From Bacilli bacterium (GTDB lineage Bacteria; Bacillota_I; Bacilli_A; RF39; UBA660), in NCBI GenBank assembly GCA_918219625.1, contig CAKJXT010000082.1, positions 1-46,828 of the forward strand: 46,828 nt of DNA, read 5' to 3'. The notes under the pieces were generated by a model that saw nothing but the letters and a program-made list of their open reading frames with translations, was not told the origin of the DNA and did not search any database. The position numbers were made by a program, and so were the translations under genes. Below, one piece after another: positions 25,985 through 33,746 of this stretch (its first letter is position 1; each line of letters starts with the position of its first letter).

Positions 25985-26010
25985 AAAAAAACCTAGAAAT
26001 GTTTCTAGGT
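25985..26010 (-). terminator. Intrinsic terminator after the ImmA-Fic gene
   Basis: ACCTAGAAA-ca-TTTCTAGGT followed by T7 on the minus strand. The stop of the gene is at 26085; the 75 nt between hold nothing else that I see. Confidence 0.88.
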
Positions 26011-26084
26011 TTTAGTTATTTTTTTAGTTAAACATCAGATACAGCTTCATTTATTAATATTACAAACACATAAAATATCTTTCT

Positions 26085-27434
26085 TTATTGCCAAGATTTA
26101 TGAAGCTCTGCCATTGTTTTTATTATTGATTTAATCATTATTATTTGTAGCATTTCTGTATTATTACCGTTGTCTATTTTTTGTAATGCCTCTATATATT
26201 CATCCCTGTTATTTGAATCAATGTACATTGGACATAATCCTTTTATTCTTAGCAGCCAATTTGTTAATGCCCTTATAGTTCTGCCATTACCATCATTAAA
26301 CAGATGTAAAACAGTTAGCTCATAATGTATCTTAGCAACTATTTCTATGTATTCTGATATTGAATATTTTTCAATATTTTTTGTTAGTGTAGTAATAATT
26401 GTGTTTATTTCATCCAATTTATCATATATTTTCAAAGATGAAATCGGTTGTATAGCGCCGCCTAAAATCATATTATCACTTGTTCTATAATTACCTGCAC
26501 ATTCTGGATATGGTGCATATTTATATAATAATTTGTTTAATTTTGTAATTTTAGAAATATCCAGTTTTTCGTCAGTTTCTAGGCAATACTTATTCATTTC
26601 AATGTTACCAAGAACTTCTATTATATTTTGATTTTTACTTATACAATATTTACTATTGCTTCCATTGATTCTTAAATCTGCAAATATTCCATTAACTTCT
26701 TCTTGGGTAATTTCAACTTTTTCTAGTCTACTATCGTGATATACTAAATTTTCGATGAACTTTATTCCTACTACTTGATTTAATTGCATAGTAGAAAAGT
26801 AACTATAATCGATTGTGTTTGTTAATAATGCTAAATCATCTGTATTTTCAAACAATTCTTTTCGTTTTAGATTTGGTTTATATTTTTTTATGAGATTAGT
26901 AAGTTCATTGTTGTCTAAATCTTTTTCAAATCTTTTTATTCTAAAACAAACAGTTTTAACACAAGCTTCAAAACTAACTCCAAAATACTCTGCAATTAGC
27001 AAGCACTCATCTAATCCAACTCTTCCATTTTTGTCTTGGTATAGATCTACTTGTTTGTTGAGTTCATTGCTTGGCATAAGCAAATTTGAAGCAAAATAAT
27101 CAGCCTCTTTCTCAATATCATTTTTTACGTTAGATATTGGACATACGAAATTATTAACATTAGTTTGTGCATGCATTAGTATATGTCCAAGTTCATGTGC
27201 TGCTGTAAATCTTTGTCTTGTAATTTGTCTATTTATATTTATTGATACGATTGATTTATTTTTATCATATAGTAATAACCCTTCCAATTTATCAAAATCC
27301 GAATATGTGATAATTACATTTTTTTCTGTTAATAATTCAAACGGATTTATAGGAAAAGTTATTTTCCTCTTTTTCTCTTTTATTTCTTTTAAAACTTTGT
27401 CAGCTGCCAGAATTGTTTTATTAATGTTATACAT
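26085..27434 (-). CDS. ImmA/IrrE metallopeptidase - Fic domain fusion
   Basis: The N-terminal domain has the ImmA/IrrE zinc motif HELGH (H80, E81, H84), followed by EADYFASNLLMPS. The C-terminal domain is Fic: GNYRTSDNMILGG before the active-site loop HLFNDGNGRTIR (377-388), matching HxFxxGNGRxxR. Fic enzymes transfer AMP or other groups to proteins; ImmA-type peptidases cleave partner repressors. No class II inhibitory (S/T)xxxE(G/N) helix is obvious. It starts just after the XRE gene stop, whose last codons form its ribosome site (AAGGA). The ImmA half may act on the XRE protein (inference). Confidence 0.9.
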   Translation of the reverse strand: MYNINKTILAADKVLKEIKEKKRKITFPINPFELLTEKNVIITYSDFDKLEGLLLYDKNKSIVSININRQITRQRFTAAHELGHILMHAQTNVNNFVCPISNVKNDIEKEADYFASNLLMPSNELNKQVDLYQDKNGRVGLDECLLIAEYFGVSFEACVKTVCFRIKRFEKDLDNNELTNLIKKYKPNLKRKELFENTDDLALLTNTIDYSYFSTMQLNQVVGIKFIENLVYHDSRLEKVEITQEEVNGIFADLRINGSNSKYCISKNQNIIEVLGNIEMNKYCLETDEKLDISKITKLNKLLYKYAPYPECAGNYRTSDNMILGGAIQPISSLKIYDKLDEINTIITTLTKNIEKYSISEYIEIVAKIHYELTVLHLFNDGNGRTIRALTNWLLRIKGLCPMYIDSNNRDEYIEALQKIDNGNNTEMLQIIMIKSIIKTMAELHKSWQ

Positions 27435-27437
27435 TAA

Positions 27438-27749
27438 TTATTCCTTATAGTTATTTTTAAATTTAATTAAATTTATTATTTCTTGTTTGTCTTTTTCGGA
27501 TAAACTATCAAAACCCCTAGCAAATATTTGATTGCTTATATCAATTTCTTTTTCATTTGATACTATTTCTTCCATAGTAATTCCATATAATTTTGAAAAT
27601 TTATATAATTCATCGGATTTTATTGCTCGATTATTGTTTTCAATATTAACAATAATATTTCTAGTTAAATTTAATGTAGATGCAACTTGGTCTTGTGTTA
27701 ATCCTAAAAATTCTCTAGCAGCTCTTAATTTTTCACCACAACTTTTCAT
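27438..27749 (-). CDS. XRE-family HTH regulator
   Basis: 103 residues. The helix-turn-helix is at about 5-60: LRAAREFLGLTQDQVASTL, then RNIIVNIENNNRAI and LYKFSKLYGITMEEIV. A short helical tail follows (SLSEKDKQEIINLIKFKN). Together with the downstream ImmA-Fic protein it makes a repressor/peptidase pair like those of mobile elements and stress-response modules. Translation of both is coupled. Confidence 0.92.
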   Translation of the reverse strand: MKSCGEKLRAAREFLGLTQDQVASTLNLTRNIIVNIENNNRAIKSDELYKFSKLYGITMEEIVSNEKEIDISNQIFARGFDSLSEKDKQEIINLIKFKNNYKE

Positions 27750-27772
27750 ATTCTCCCACTCCTACCTGTTTA

Positions 27773-27801
27773 ATTATACCTCTTTATGTTGAAAAAATCA
27801 A
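27773..27801 (-). promoter_or_regulatory. Promoter of the XRE / ImmA-Fic operon
   Basis: -35 TTGATT (27796-27801) and -10 TATAAT (27773-27778) are 17 bp apart. The -35 box sits inside the valS terminator stem. Confidence 0.8.
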
Positions 27802-27820
27802 CATTTTACGTTGATTTTTT
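27792..27820. terminator. Bidirectional intrinsic terminator after valS
   Basis: AAAAATCAAC...GTTGATTTTT on both strands, with T-runs in either direction, just past the valS stop at 27827. Confidence 0.85.
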
Positions 27821-27826
27821 TATCAT

Positions 27827-30223
27827 TTAATTATCTAATTCTATTTTTTCTATGTTGAATCCTTTTTCTTGGTTGTTTATTTTTATTTCTTCTATGAATA
27901 GTGTTGCTTTGAAGTCTTTGATGCATTTATTAATAGCTTCTTCTAAGTCATTGTCTAGACTTATTTCTAAGTATTTTATTGGTGTTTTTAGTGATAGATT
28001 ATTGTTTGATTTTTCTCCTCTAATTTTACTTATTATTTCTATTATTTCATTTCCTGTTTTTATTTCTTTTTTGAAGTCATAGTTTAGTTCTTTTATTTCT
28101 GTTATATGTATTGATGGTTTTTCTTTATATAGTTCTTGATATATTTCTTCTGTTATAAATGGGAAGAATATACTAAAGTCTTGTAGTAGTTTATATAGCA
28201 GTATATATATTGTTTTTTGTCCTGAGTATCTTGGTTTTTCACCAAATTCTTCTGGTCTATATAGTCTATGTTTTACTATTTCTATGTAATTATCACAAAA
28301 GTTCCAAAAGAATTTTTCTAGTGTATTAAGGGCTAGTCCTATCTCATAGTTGTCTAGGTATTTTTTATATTCTTCTTCCATTTTTTGATAGTTACCTATT
28401 ATCCATTTGTCTATATATTCAAAGTCTTCAAAGTCTTTATCTTTATAGTCTTGTAGGTGCATTTCAATAAATTTTGAAACATTCCATATTTTATTTATTA
28501 GTTTTTTTCCTCTTAGGAATGTTTCTTCATTGAATATTATGTCTGTTCCTAGTTTTCCTGATCCTGCCCAGTATCTTACTACGTCTGCTCCATATGTTTC
28601 TAGTAGTTCGAATGGTTCCATTTTAGAGTTTTGTTTTCTTTTTGATATTTTTTCACCCTTATTTGCCATAACGAATCCTGATATCATTACATCATTCCAT
28701 GGTTTCATATTAAAGTTATAGTAGCTTTTAACTATACTATAGAAGTCCCATGTTCTAATTATATCGTGTGCATTACATCTTAGTCCCATTGGTTTTAGAA
28801 GATTTTCTAGTGAGTCTTTTTCTTTATATTTCATGTTTAGTAGTGGTGTTATACTTGATGTTTGCCATGTATCCATTATGTCTTTTTCTGGTATGAATTC
28901 ATTACATCCACATGTACATGGTTGTTTCGGTTTGTCTATTAGTGGATTTACTGGTAGGTCTTCTATATTAGCTAGAATTGTTTTTTTACAGTTTTTACAG
29001 TACCATACTGGAAATGGTACTCCAAAGTATCTTTGTCTTGATATACACCAGTCCCACATTATGTTTTCTACCCATTCGTTGTATCTAGTATGCATGTGTT
29101 TTGGATACCAATTTATTTCATTTCCTAGTTTTATGAAGTCTTCTTTATGGTTCATTATGTCTATAAACCATTGATTCATTATTGTATATTCTACTTCTTT
29201 TCCACATCTTTCGTGTGTTTGTACTTCGTGTTCTAGTTCTTCTTGTTTTATTAAGTATCCTTGTTGTTTAAAGTCTTCTATTATTTTTTCTCTTGCTTGT
29301 TTTATATTTAGTCCACCATAGTTAGGTATTTCGTCTATTATTTTTCCGTCTTTTGTAAATATGTTTTTTAGTGGTAGATTATATTTTTTCCACCATTCTA
29401 TGTCTGTTTGGTCTCCAAATGTACAGCACATAACTATTCCTGTTCCTTTATTTTCGTCTACTTTTTCGTCTGCCATTATTGGTACTTCTATATTTATTAT
29501 TGGTATATGGGCTGTTTTTCCTATTAAGTGGGTATGTTTTTTATCATTTGGATTTATGAAGATCGCAACTATAGCAGGTAGTAATTCTGGTCTAGTTGTA
29601 GCGATTGTGAATGTTTCATCTTCTGCTTTAAAGTTTATGTAATTAAATTGTGTTTTTATTGTTTTTGTTTCTAGTTCTGCTTGTGCGATTGATGTTAAGC
29701 ATTCGTTACACCATAGAGCTGGACTTTCTTTATGGTAACAAGCATTGTTTTTTACTAGTTCTATAAAGTTTAGTTGGCTTATTTTTTCTGATGATTCACT
29801 TACTGTTTTATATGCATTGTCTATATTAGCGCTGAAGCCTGCTCTTTTGAATAGTGTTTTGAAGTCTTCTTCGTATTTATTTGTTGTTTCATAACATAGT
29901 TTATTGAATTCTTCTCTTCCTATTTCATGGGCTCTTTTGTTTTGTTCTCTTTCTACTAGTCTTTCACTAGGTAGGCCATTGTCATCAAATCCGAATGGAT
30001 AGAATACATTATATCCTCTTAGTCTTTTGTATCTAGCGATCATTTCTGCTTGTGAGTATGAGAATATATGTCCTATATGTATTTTTCCATTAACGGTTGG
30101 TGGTGGTGTATCTATTGAGTATATTTGTCTTTGATCTGGTTTAAATTCATAGATATTGTTTTTATTCCAATAATCCATCCATTTTATTTCTTTTTCTTTG
30201 TAATCATATTTTTTATCTAACAT
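27827..30223 (-). CDS. valS: Valyl-tRNA synthetase (short, archaeal-like type)
   Basis: It charges tRNA-Val. Class I motifs are visible: PPPTVNGKIHIGHIFSYSQ (HIGH at about 47) and GEKISKRKQNS (KMSKS variant). The editing domain carries TIATTRPELLPAIVAIFIN and GTGIVMCCTFGDQTDIEWW. At 798 residues it lacks the long C-terminal coiled arm of typical bacterial ValRS (about 880-950) and resembles the archaeal-like subfamily. Zinc-type cysteine pairs occur at LWCNEC and CKNC/CTCGC. It has a strong AAGGAGAG site and is controlled by an upstream T-box. Confidence 0.95.
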   Translation of the reverse strand: MLDKKYDYKEKEIKWMDYWNKNNIYEFKPDQRQIYSIDTPPPTVNGKIHIGHIFSYSQAEMIARYKRLRGYNVFYPFGFDDNGLPSERLVEREQNKRAHEIGREEFNKLCYETTNKYEEDFKTLFKRAGFSANIDNAYKTVSESSEKISQLNFIELVKNNACYHKESPALWCNECLTSIAQAELETKTIKTQFNYINFKAEDETFTIATTRPELLPAIVAIFINPNDKKHTHLIGKTAHIPIINIEVPIMADEKVDENKGTGIVMCCTFGDQTDIEWWKKYNLPLKNIFTKDGKIIDEIPNYGGLNIKQAREKIIEDFKQQGYLIKQEELEHEVQTHERCGKEVEYTIMNQWFIDIMNHKEDFIKLGNEINWYPKHMHTRYNEWVENIMWDWCISRQRYFGVPFPVWYCKNCKKTILANIEDLPVNPLIDKPKQPCTCGCNEFIPEKDIMDTWQTSSITPLLNMKYKEKDSLENLLKPMGLRCNAHDIIRTWDFYSIVKSYYNFNMKPWNDVMISGFVMANKGEKISKRKQNSKMEPFELLETYGADVVRYWAGSGKLGTDIIFNEETFLRGKKLINKIWNVSKFIEMHLQDYKDKDFEDFEYIDKWIIGNYQKMEEEYKKYLDNYEIGLALNTLEKFFWNFCDNYIEIVKHRLYRPEEFGEKPRYSGQKTIYILLYKLLQDFSIFFPFITEEIYQELYKEKPSIHITEIKELNYDFKKEIKTGNEIIEIISKIRGEKSNNNLSLKTPIKYLEISLDNDLEEAINKCIKDFKATLFIEEIKINNQEKGFNIEKIELDN

Positions 30224-30261
30224 TTTAATCTCTCCTTTTCTTTTGTTTTTTGATTAAAATA

Positions 30262-30300
30262 TCAGACTCGTCCATAATCACCCTTTATTATATATTTCAT
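30262..30300 (-). CDS. 12-codon leader ORF between T-box and valS
   Basis: ATG at 30300 with AGGAGATGATAAAC upstream encodes MKYIIKGDYGRV and stops with TGA at 30262, 39 nt before the valS start. The ribosome site is as good as that of real genes, so translation is likely. Whether it matters (ribosome-controlled mRNA stability, or simply a small peptide) cannot be told from one genome. Confidence 0.4.
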   Translation of the reverse strand: MKYIIKGDYGRV

Positions 30301-30326
30301 GTTTATCATCTCCTATATTTTTTATT

Positions 30327-30566
30327 AAAAAAGAGCAAGTCATCCCAAAGGACGAATTGCTCGTGGTACCACCTTAATTTATAGTATTTCTACTATCTTG
30401 AAGTCTTAATGCGACTAACATTATATCTTACTATTATTTCAGATATACAACTCCCAAGCTACCTTCAATTACTTTTCGTTAAGAAAGACTTTCAGTCGGT
30501 GATCTTTCATTCCTACTAACTACTAATCTAATTTACTCCTCTTGTTCTTCGTTTTTACGTGTTTAA
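30327..30566 (-). ncRNA. T-box riboswitch controlling valS
   Basis: The conserved T-box AAGGTGGTACCACG is at 30361-30375 on the minus strand. It can pair in the antiterminator or be displaced by the terminator GAGCAA...TTGCTC plus T6 (30327-30362). Stem I lies upstream; GAAGGTAGCTTGGGAG (about 30451-30466) carries a likely specifier GTA (30460-30462), a valine codon. Uncharged tRNA-Val should allow read-through into valS. The promoter is 20 nt upstream. Confidence 0.95.
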
Positions 30567-30594
30567 TATTATCACTTTTATTTGGAATTGTCAA
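30566..30594 (-). promoter_or_regulatory. valS promoter
   Basis: -35 TTGACA (30589-30594) and -10 TAATAT (30566-30571) are 17 bp apart, a near-consensus vegetative promoter at the 5' end of the T-box leader. Confidence 0.88.
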
Positions 30595-30672
30595 ATTTGA
30601 GGGGGATTTGATTGTGTATAGTTATTTAAGAATTTCAAAATCGATTTTTTCAAAATAATTAGTGTATATATT

Positions 30673-31161
30673 TTAATAGTTGTTTCTAATATTTATTGCC
30701 TCTTCAACCCATTTTTCGAGGTTATTCTTTATGTCATTATATGCATCATTAGGATTTGGATCATAACACTTAACAATATCCGATAAACTTTTATTATTGT
30801 TTTTTATTGTAAAAGAAGAAAATGGATTTTTTCCCTTCGAACATTTACCATTTCTTGGATCTTTGAGATTGTGTATATATATACCTAATAATCCTTTTCC
30901 ATCATTCCATGCTTTTTTGATTTCATATTTTACCCATTTTCTACTTGCAGTTTCTTCACCTATCATCACAATAACACAGCTACGATATTTCATATTATCA
31001 TCTATCCATTTTTTAATATTATCGTCGCCTTTTCTTTTTACTTCTTCCCACGCATTGTCAGAAACAGGCTTATTATCTTCTAATGCACCAATATTCCTTA
31101 TTTGAGAAACTCTCATCACATCATTATTATAGTGAAAGCTATAAAAAACTTGTCTTTTCAT
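30673..31161 (-). CDS. TIR-like (DUF1863 / ThsB-type) protein
   Basis: 162 residues. It begins KRQVFYSFHYNNDVMRVSQI, contains NAWEEVKRKGDDNIKKWIDD, and then SCVIVMIGEETASRKWVKYE (the TIR-like strand with catalytic-type Glu context). GKGLLGIYIHNLKDPRNG and CYDPNPNDAYNDIKNNLEKW follow. This is the TIR-like fold of Thoeris ThsB and relatives, which sense phage and make a nucleotide signal from NAD. The ATG at 31161 follows GGAGGTATTTT; upstream in-frame ATGs lie inside the preceding gene. It sits 11 nt after the small membrane protein, a probable effector partner. Confidence 0.87.
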   Translation of the reverse strand: MKRQVFYSFHYNNDVMRVSQIRNIGALEDNKPVSDNAWEEVKRKGDDNIKKWIDDNMKYRSCVIVMIGEETASRKWVKYEIKKAWNDGKGLLGIYIHNLKDPRNGKCSKGKNPFSSFTIKNNNKSLSDIVKCYDPNPNDAYNDIKNNLEKWVEEAINIRNNY

Positions 31162-31172
31162 AAAATACCTCC

Positions 31173-31625
31173 TTACATAAATTTTATTATAAGACTTATT
31201 ATAATTAATATTGAATAAAATCCTATTATTGAAAAAGATAATAATGCATGTATAGTTCTGGCCAACACTTCGCATTTTAAACTTGTTGTTCTAGGCCTCA
31301 TATCATATATATCAGATTCATTTAAATTTCCGTTATTTAATTCTAAAATAAAATTATTATACTTATCAACAAAAACTCTTTCTAGTGCTAAATAATATGC
31401 ATCAACAATAGCACCCATAATTGTAATAACAATTGCTAACCACCAATAATCACTTATTTTTTCAACGCCAATTAAAACAGTAACCAAGATCGTATAAATT
31501 GCACAGATTGATGCTTTTATTATTCCACTATGACCACTCATTCTAGAAATATTTGCTTCTAACATCTCAATATATGTGACTACTGAATTTTCATTTTTTA
31601 GATCTAGAATATCACTTTTCTTCAT
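31173..31625 (-). CDS. Small membrane protein paired with the TIR-like protein
   Basis: 150 residues with three hydrophobic helices: SICAIYTILVTVLIGV (about 38-53), WWLAIVITIMGAIVDAYYLA (about 60-79) and SFSIIGFYSILIIISLIIKF (about 129-148). The cytoplasmic loop has LERVFVDKYN and RPRTTSLKCEVLART. The helix-plus-YYLALER pattern is one I associate with small TM proteins next to TIR-like genes, somewhat like SLATT membrane effectors. A membrane pore or disruption role is inference. It is first in the operon, behind a repeated leader element. Confidence 0.75.
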   Translation of the reverse strand: MKKSDILDLKNENSVVTYIEMLEANISRMSGHSGIIKASICAIYTILVTVLIGVEKISDYWWLAIVITIMGAIVDAYYLALERVFVDKYNNFILELNNGNLNESDIYDMRPRTTSLKCEVLARTIHALLSFSIIGFYSILIIISLIIKFM

Positions 31626-31643
31626 TCTATCACCTCCTACTAC

Positions 31644-31733
31644 GAAAAAAACGCCAATACAAAAACTTATTTACAAGCCTGTACTAGCGCTTTTTCTAAG
31701 CAGATTATATCATATTTTGTCGAATTTTGTATA
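31644..31733 (-). promoter_or_regulatory. Repeated promoter-hairpin leader, copy L1
   Basis: The extended -10 TGATATAAT (core 31704-31709) is followed by AGAAAAAGCGCTAGTACAGG. The hairpin arms CGCTAGTAC (31681-31689) and GTATTGGCG (31652-31660) pair over nine positions with G-T pairs, and inner AGGCTT can pair with AAGTTTT. T7 (31645-31651) follows, then the AGGAGGTGA site of the membrane-protein gene. The same hairpin occurs at L2 and L3. Confidence 0.75.
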
Positions 31734-31750
31734 TAATTAATTATATATTT

Positions 31751-32125
31751 CTACATTTTATCATTAAAAACATTTAAAATGAAATCATAATTATTAATAT
31801 CTTGCAAAGTATATGATTTTCCGATTTTCTCACAGTACTTAATAATTGTTATAGATATTAATATATCAACTAATGATTCTTTATATGAATCGGCATTTTT
31901 GCTTTTTCCTGTTTGTTTTGCAATTATATCTCTAGTTGAAATAATACTTATTTCTATAGTGTATTTATTAATTAATTCATTAACTTTACAATTATATTCT
32001 TCCTGAGTTATTTGATTTTTAGATAATACTTCTTCAAATTCTTTAATTATATCTTTAAATTCATTATATTCTTTTAGTTTAGCTACTTGCTTTATTATTT
32101 CTACTTGGTAATTAATATTTATCAT
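31751..32125 (-). CDS. Small helical hypothetical partner of the PD-(D/E)XK protein
   Basis: 124 residues, mostly helical (KQVAKLKEYNEFKDIIKEFE, then IISTRDIIAKQTGKS and SLVDILISITIIKYCEKIG). TM helices are absent. I recognise no family. It follows the nuclease gene by 52 nt and is probably co-transcribed. The start is odd: AAAGGAG directly abuts the ATG at 32125, with no spacer. The true start may be a non-ATG codon a few residues in, such as the ATT codon 4, or initiation is weak. Confidence 0.65.
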   Translation of the reverse strand: MININYQVEIIKQVAKLKEYNEFKDIIKEFEEVLSKNQITQEEYNCKVNELINKYTIEISIISTRDIIAKQTGKSKNADSYKESLVDILISITIIKYCEKIGKSYTLQDINNYDFILNVFNDKM

Positions 32126-32177
32126 CTCCTTTGTGCTATGTATTGTTAAGAGTAAAATAAACTTTAATTATATTCTA

Positions 32178-33614
32178 TTATCTGTGAGATGCCGATTCTT
32201 TTTCAATGCAATCAATATCTTTAATATTTATAATATACTCATCTTTATATTTTGTGGCTTTTCTATTTAATTCATTTAATTTATCGATATCACTTTTTTT
32301 ATCTATAAAAACTAATAAATATGCATTATGACATTCCTCAGATTTTAGGTAGGCATGAATTTGCTTATCATCATCAATACAAGTTAATAATTTGGGATTG
32401 GATGATATCTTATTTTCTATTAATACTTTGTCTTGCCCTCTAGATATTTTGAAATCTACTGGACCGAATCCAGCATTTGTCTCAGGCGATATATCAACAT
32501 TAAAACCTGCATCTTTTATTCTTGCATCAAATACTATATGTACAAACTTTGAAATTTTAGGTTCTGCGATAAATGTTTTATTTTTATTTTTTAGAATGCA
32601 ATATCCCTTCTTATCGGTGACAGCAATTTGTAAATCTTTTATCAATATTTCCACCACATCTTTAACTGGTAATTCTGATTTATTTTCTGTTATAGGCAAG
32701 AAATTTTGTTTTGTTTCTTCATAAAACTTCTTAGCATCCTCGTATATTTTATATACAAAATTTTTATCTTCATTTATGTCATATGGCTTAATATCTTTTG
32801 CGCTTCTATTAAAACGTTGAAGTATGTCATTTCTTTGATTATCAATAATATCGGCTAAAATTTTTTTTCTATTTTTAACTATTTCCGACTTTAGGTTATA
32901 GTCAAATGTCTCTTTAACATAGTCTATACTATTATGATATATCCAAGTCATGAAGTTATCATCATTGCAATATACATTTGACCCCAATAATCCCTTAGGA
33001 ATTAGTAATACCGGTATTTCCCTACCCTCATCATTTATAATGTATGGCATTTCTACCATATCAATATGCCATCTCATTTCATTAAAATTAAACTCTTGTT
33101 TAATTTTAAACTTTTTTGTTGGAAAAGAATAGTTTGTAGCTACATGATTACTATACTCAATAAAATCATTTTTAATTATATTAATAATCATATCTGTAAT
33201 TCTATCACTATTTACATTCTTATCAAATAATGAAATATTAGCAAAATCTTCTAAACTAAATATTCCTTTACTTGTAAACTTTTCTATGTTTTTTAGTACT
33301 GATATTGCTGTTTTTCCAGTTAACCCGCTACCATTATTACTGTCATAAGAAAAGCCTAAATTAGCTTCCTTAACTTCATCAAAACATACCATTTGTTCCT
33401 TTAAATGATATGGTATATTAGAATTCATCTTAACTATTGCCTTAGAAAAATAATCAACTATCCTGTTAAAACTATCTTTAAATTCTTTAATTTGTGTATA
33501 TTTTAAAAGCATTGGATCAATAAAAAGTTGAGTATCCCACTCTACTTGAGGATTAAACCATTCCTCTATTCCTGTGTAATTATATCCGACATATTCACTA
33601 TACCTCTTTTTCAT
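32178..33614 (-). CDS. Defence-type PD-(D/E)XK nuclease candidate
   Basis: 478 residues. The C-terminal region shows a PD-(D/E)XK signature: NAGFGPVDFKIS (Asp), then QDKVLIENKISSN (ExK) about 13 residues later, then DKQIHAYLKSEECHNAYLLV. The N-terminal part (RYSEYVGYNYTGIEEWFNPQ, DTQLFIDPMLL) is unlike any family I can name, and the middle is helical (YDINEDKNFVYKIYEDAKKF). Nuclease activity on invading DNA is a reasonable guess from the motif and the island context only. It has its own GGGAGG site, and a terminator separates it from the DUF2075 gene. Confidence 0.75.
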   Translation of the reverse strand: MKKRYSEYVGYNYTGIEEWFNPQVEWDTQLFIDPMLLKYTQIKEFKDSFNRIVDYFSKAIVKMNSNIPYHLKEQMVCFDEVKEANLGFSYDSNNGSGLTGKTAISVLKNIEKFTSKGIFSLEDFANISLFDKNVNSDRITDMIINIIKNDFIEYSNHVATNYSFPTKKFKIKQEFNFNEMRWHIDMVEMPYIINDEGREIPVLLIPKGLLGSNVYCNDDNFMTWIYHNSIDYVKETFDYNLKSEIVKNRKKILADIIDNQRNDILQRFNRSAKDIKPYDINEDKNFVYKIYEDAKKFYEETKQNFLPITENKSELPVKDVVEILIKDLQIAVTDKKGYCILKNKNKTFIAEPKISKFVHIVFDARIKDAGFNVDISPETNAGFGPVDFKISRGQDKVLIENKISSNPKLLTCIDDDKQIHAYLKSEECHNAYLLVFIDKKSDIDKLNELNRKATKYKDEYIINIKDIDCIEKESASHR

Positions 33615-33689
33615 ATTTTTCTACCTCCCAAAATATCTAATTTGTTATAAAACACTTTATCACTATATTTTTTTATAATCTCACTATTA

Positions 33690-33731
33690 TAAAAAAGGGA
33701 CATACTCCATTATTAAAAATGAAACATGTCC
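33690..33731 (-). terminator. Intrinsic terminator after the DUF2075 gene
   Basis: GGACAT...ATGTCC with a 22-nt interior, followed by T6 on the minus strand, 16 nt past the stop at 33747. Confidence 0.75.
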
Positions 33732-33746
33732 TATCTTCTAATTTAA

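Noticed and set aside
30601..30672. Terminator after the TIR gene
   Set aside because: Only a weak AAAATCGATTTT palindrome with no T-run is present, so no terminator is called.
30673..31275. Longer TIR protein starting at 31275
   Set aside because: The extra N-terminal residues overlap the membrane-protein gene and lack a ribosome site; GGAGG points to the ATG at 31161.
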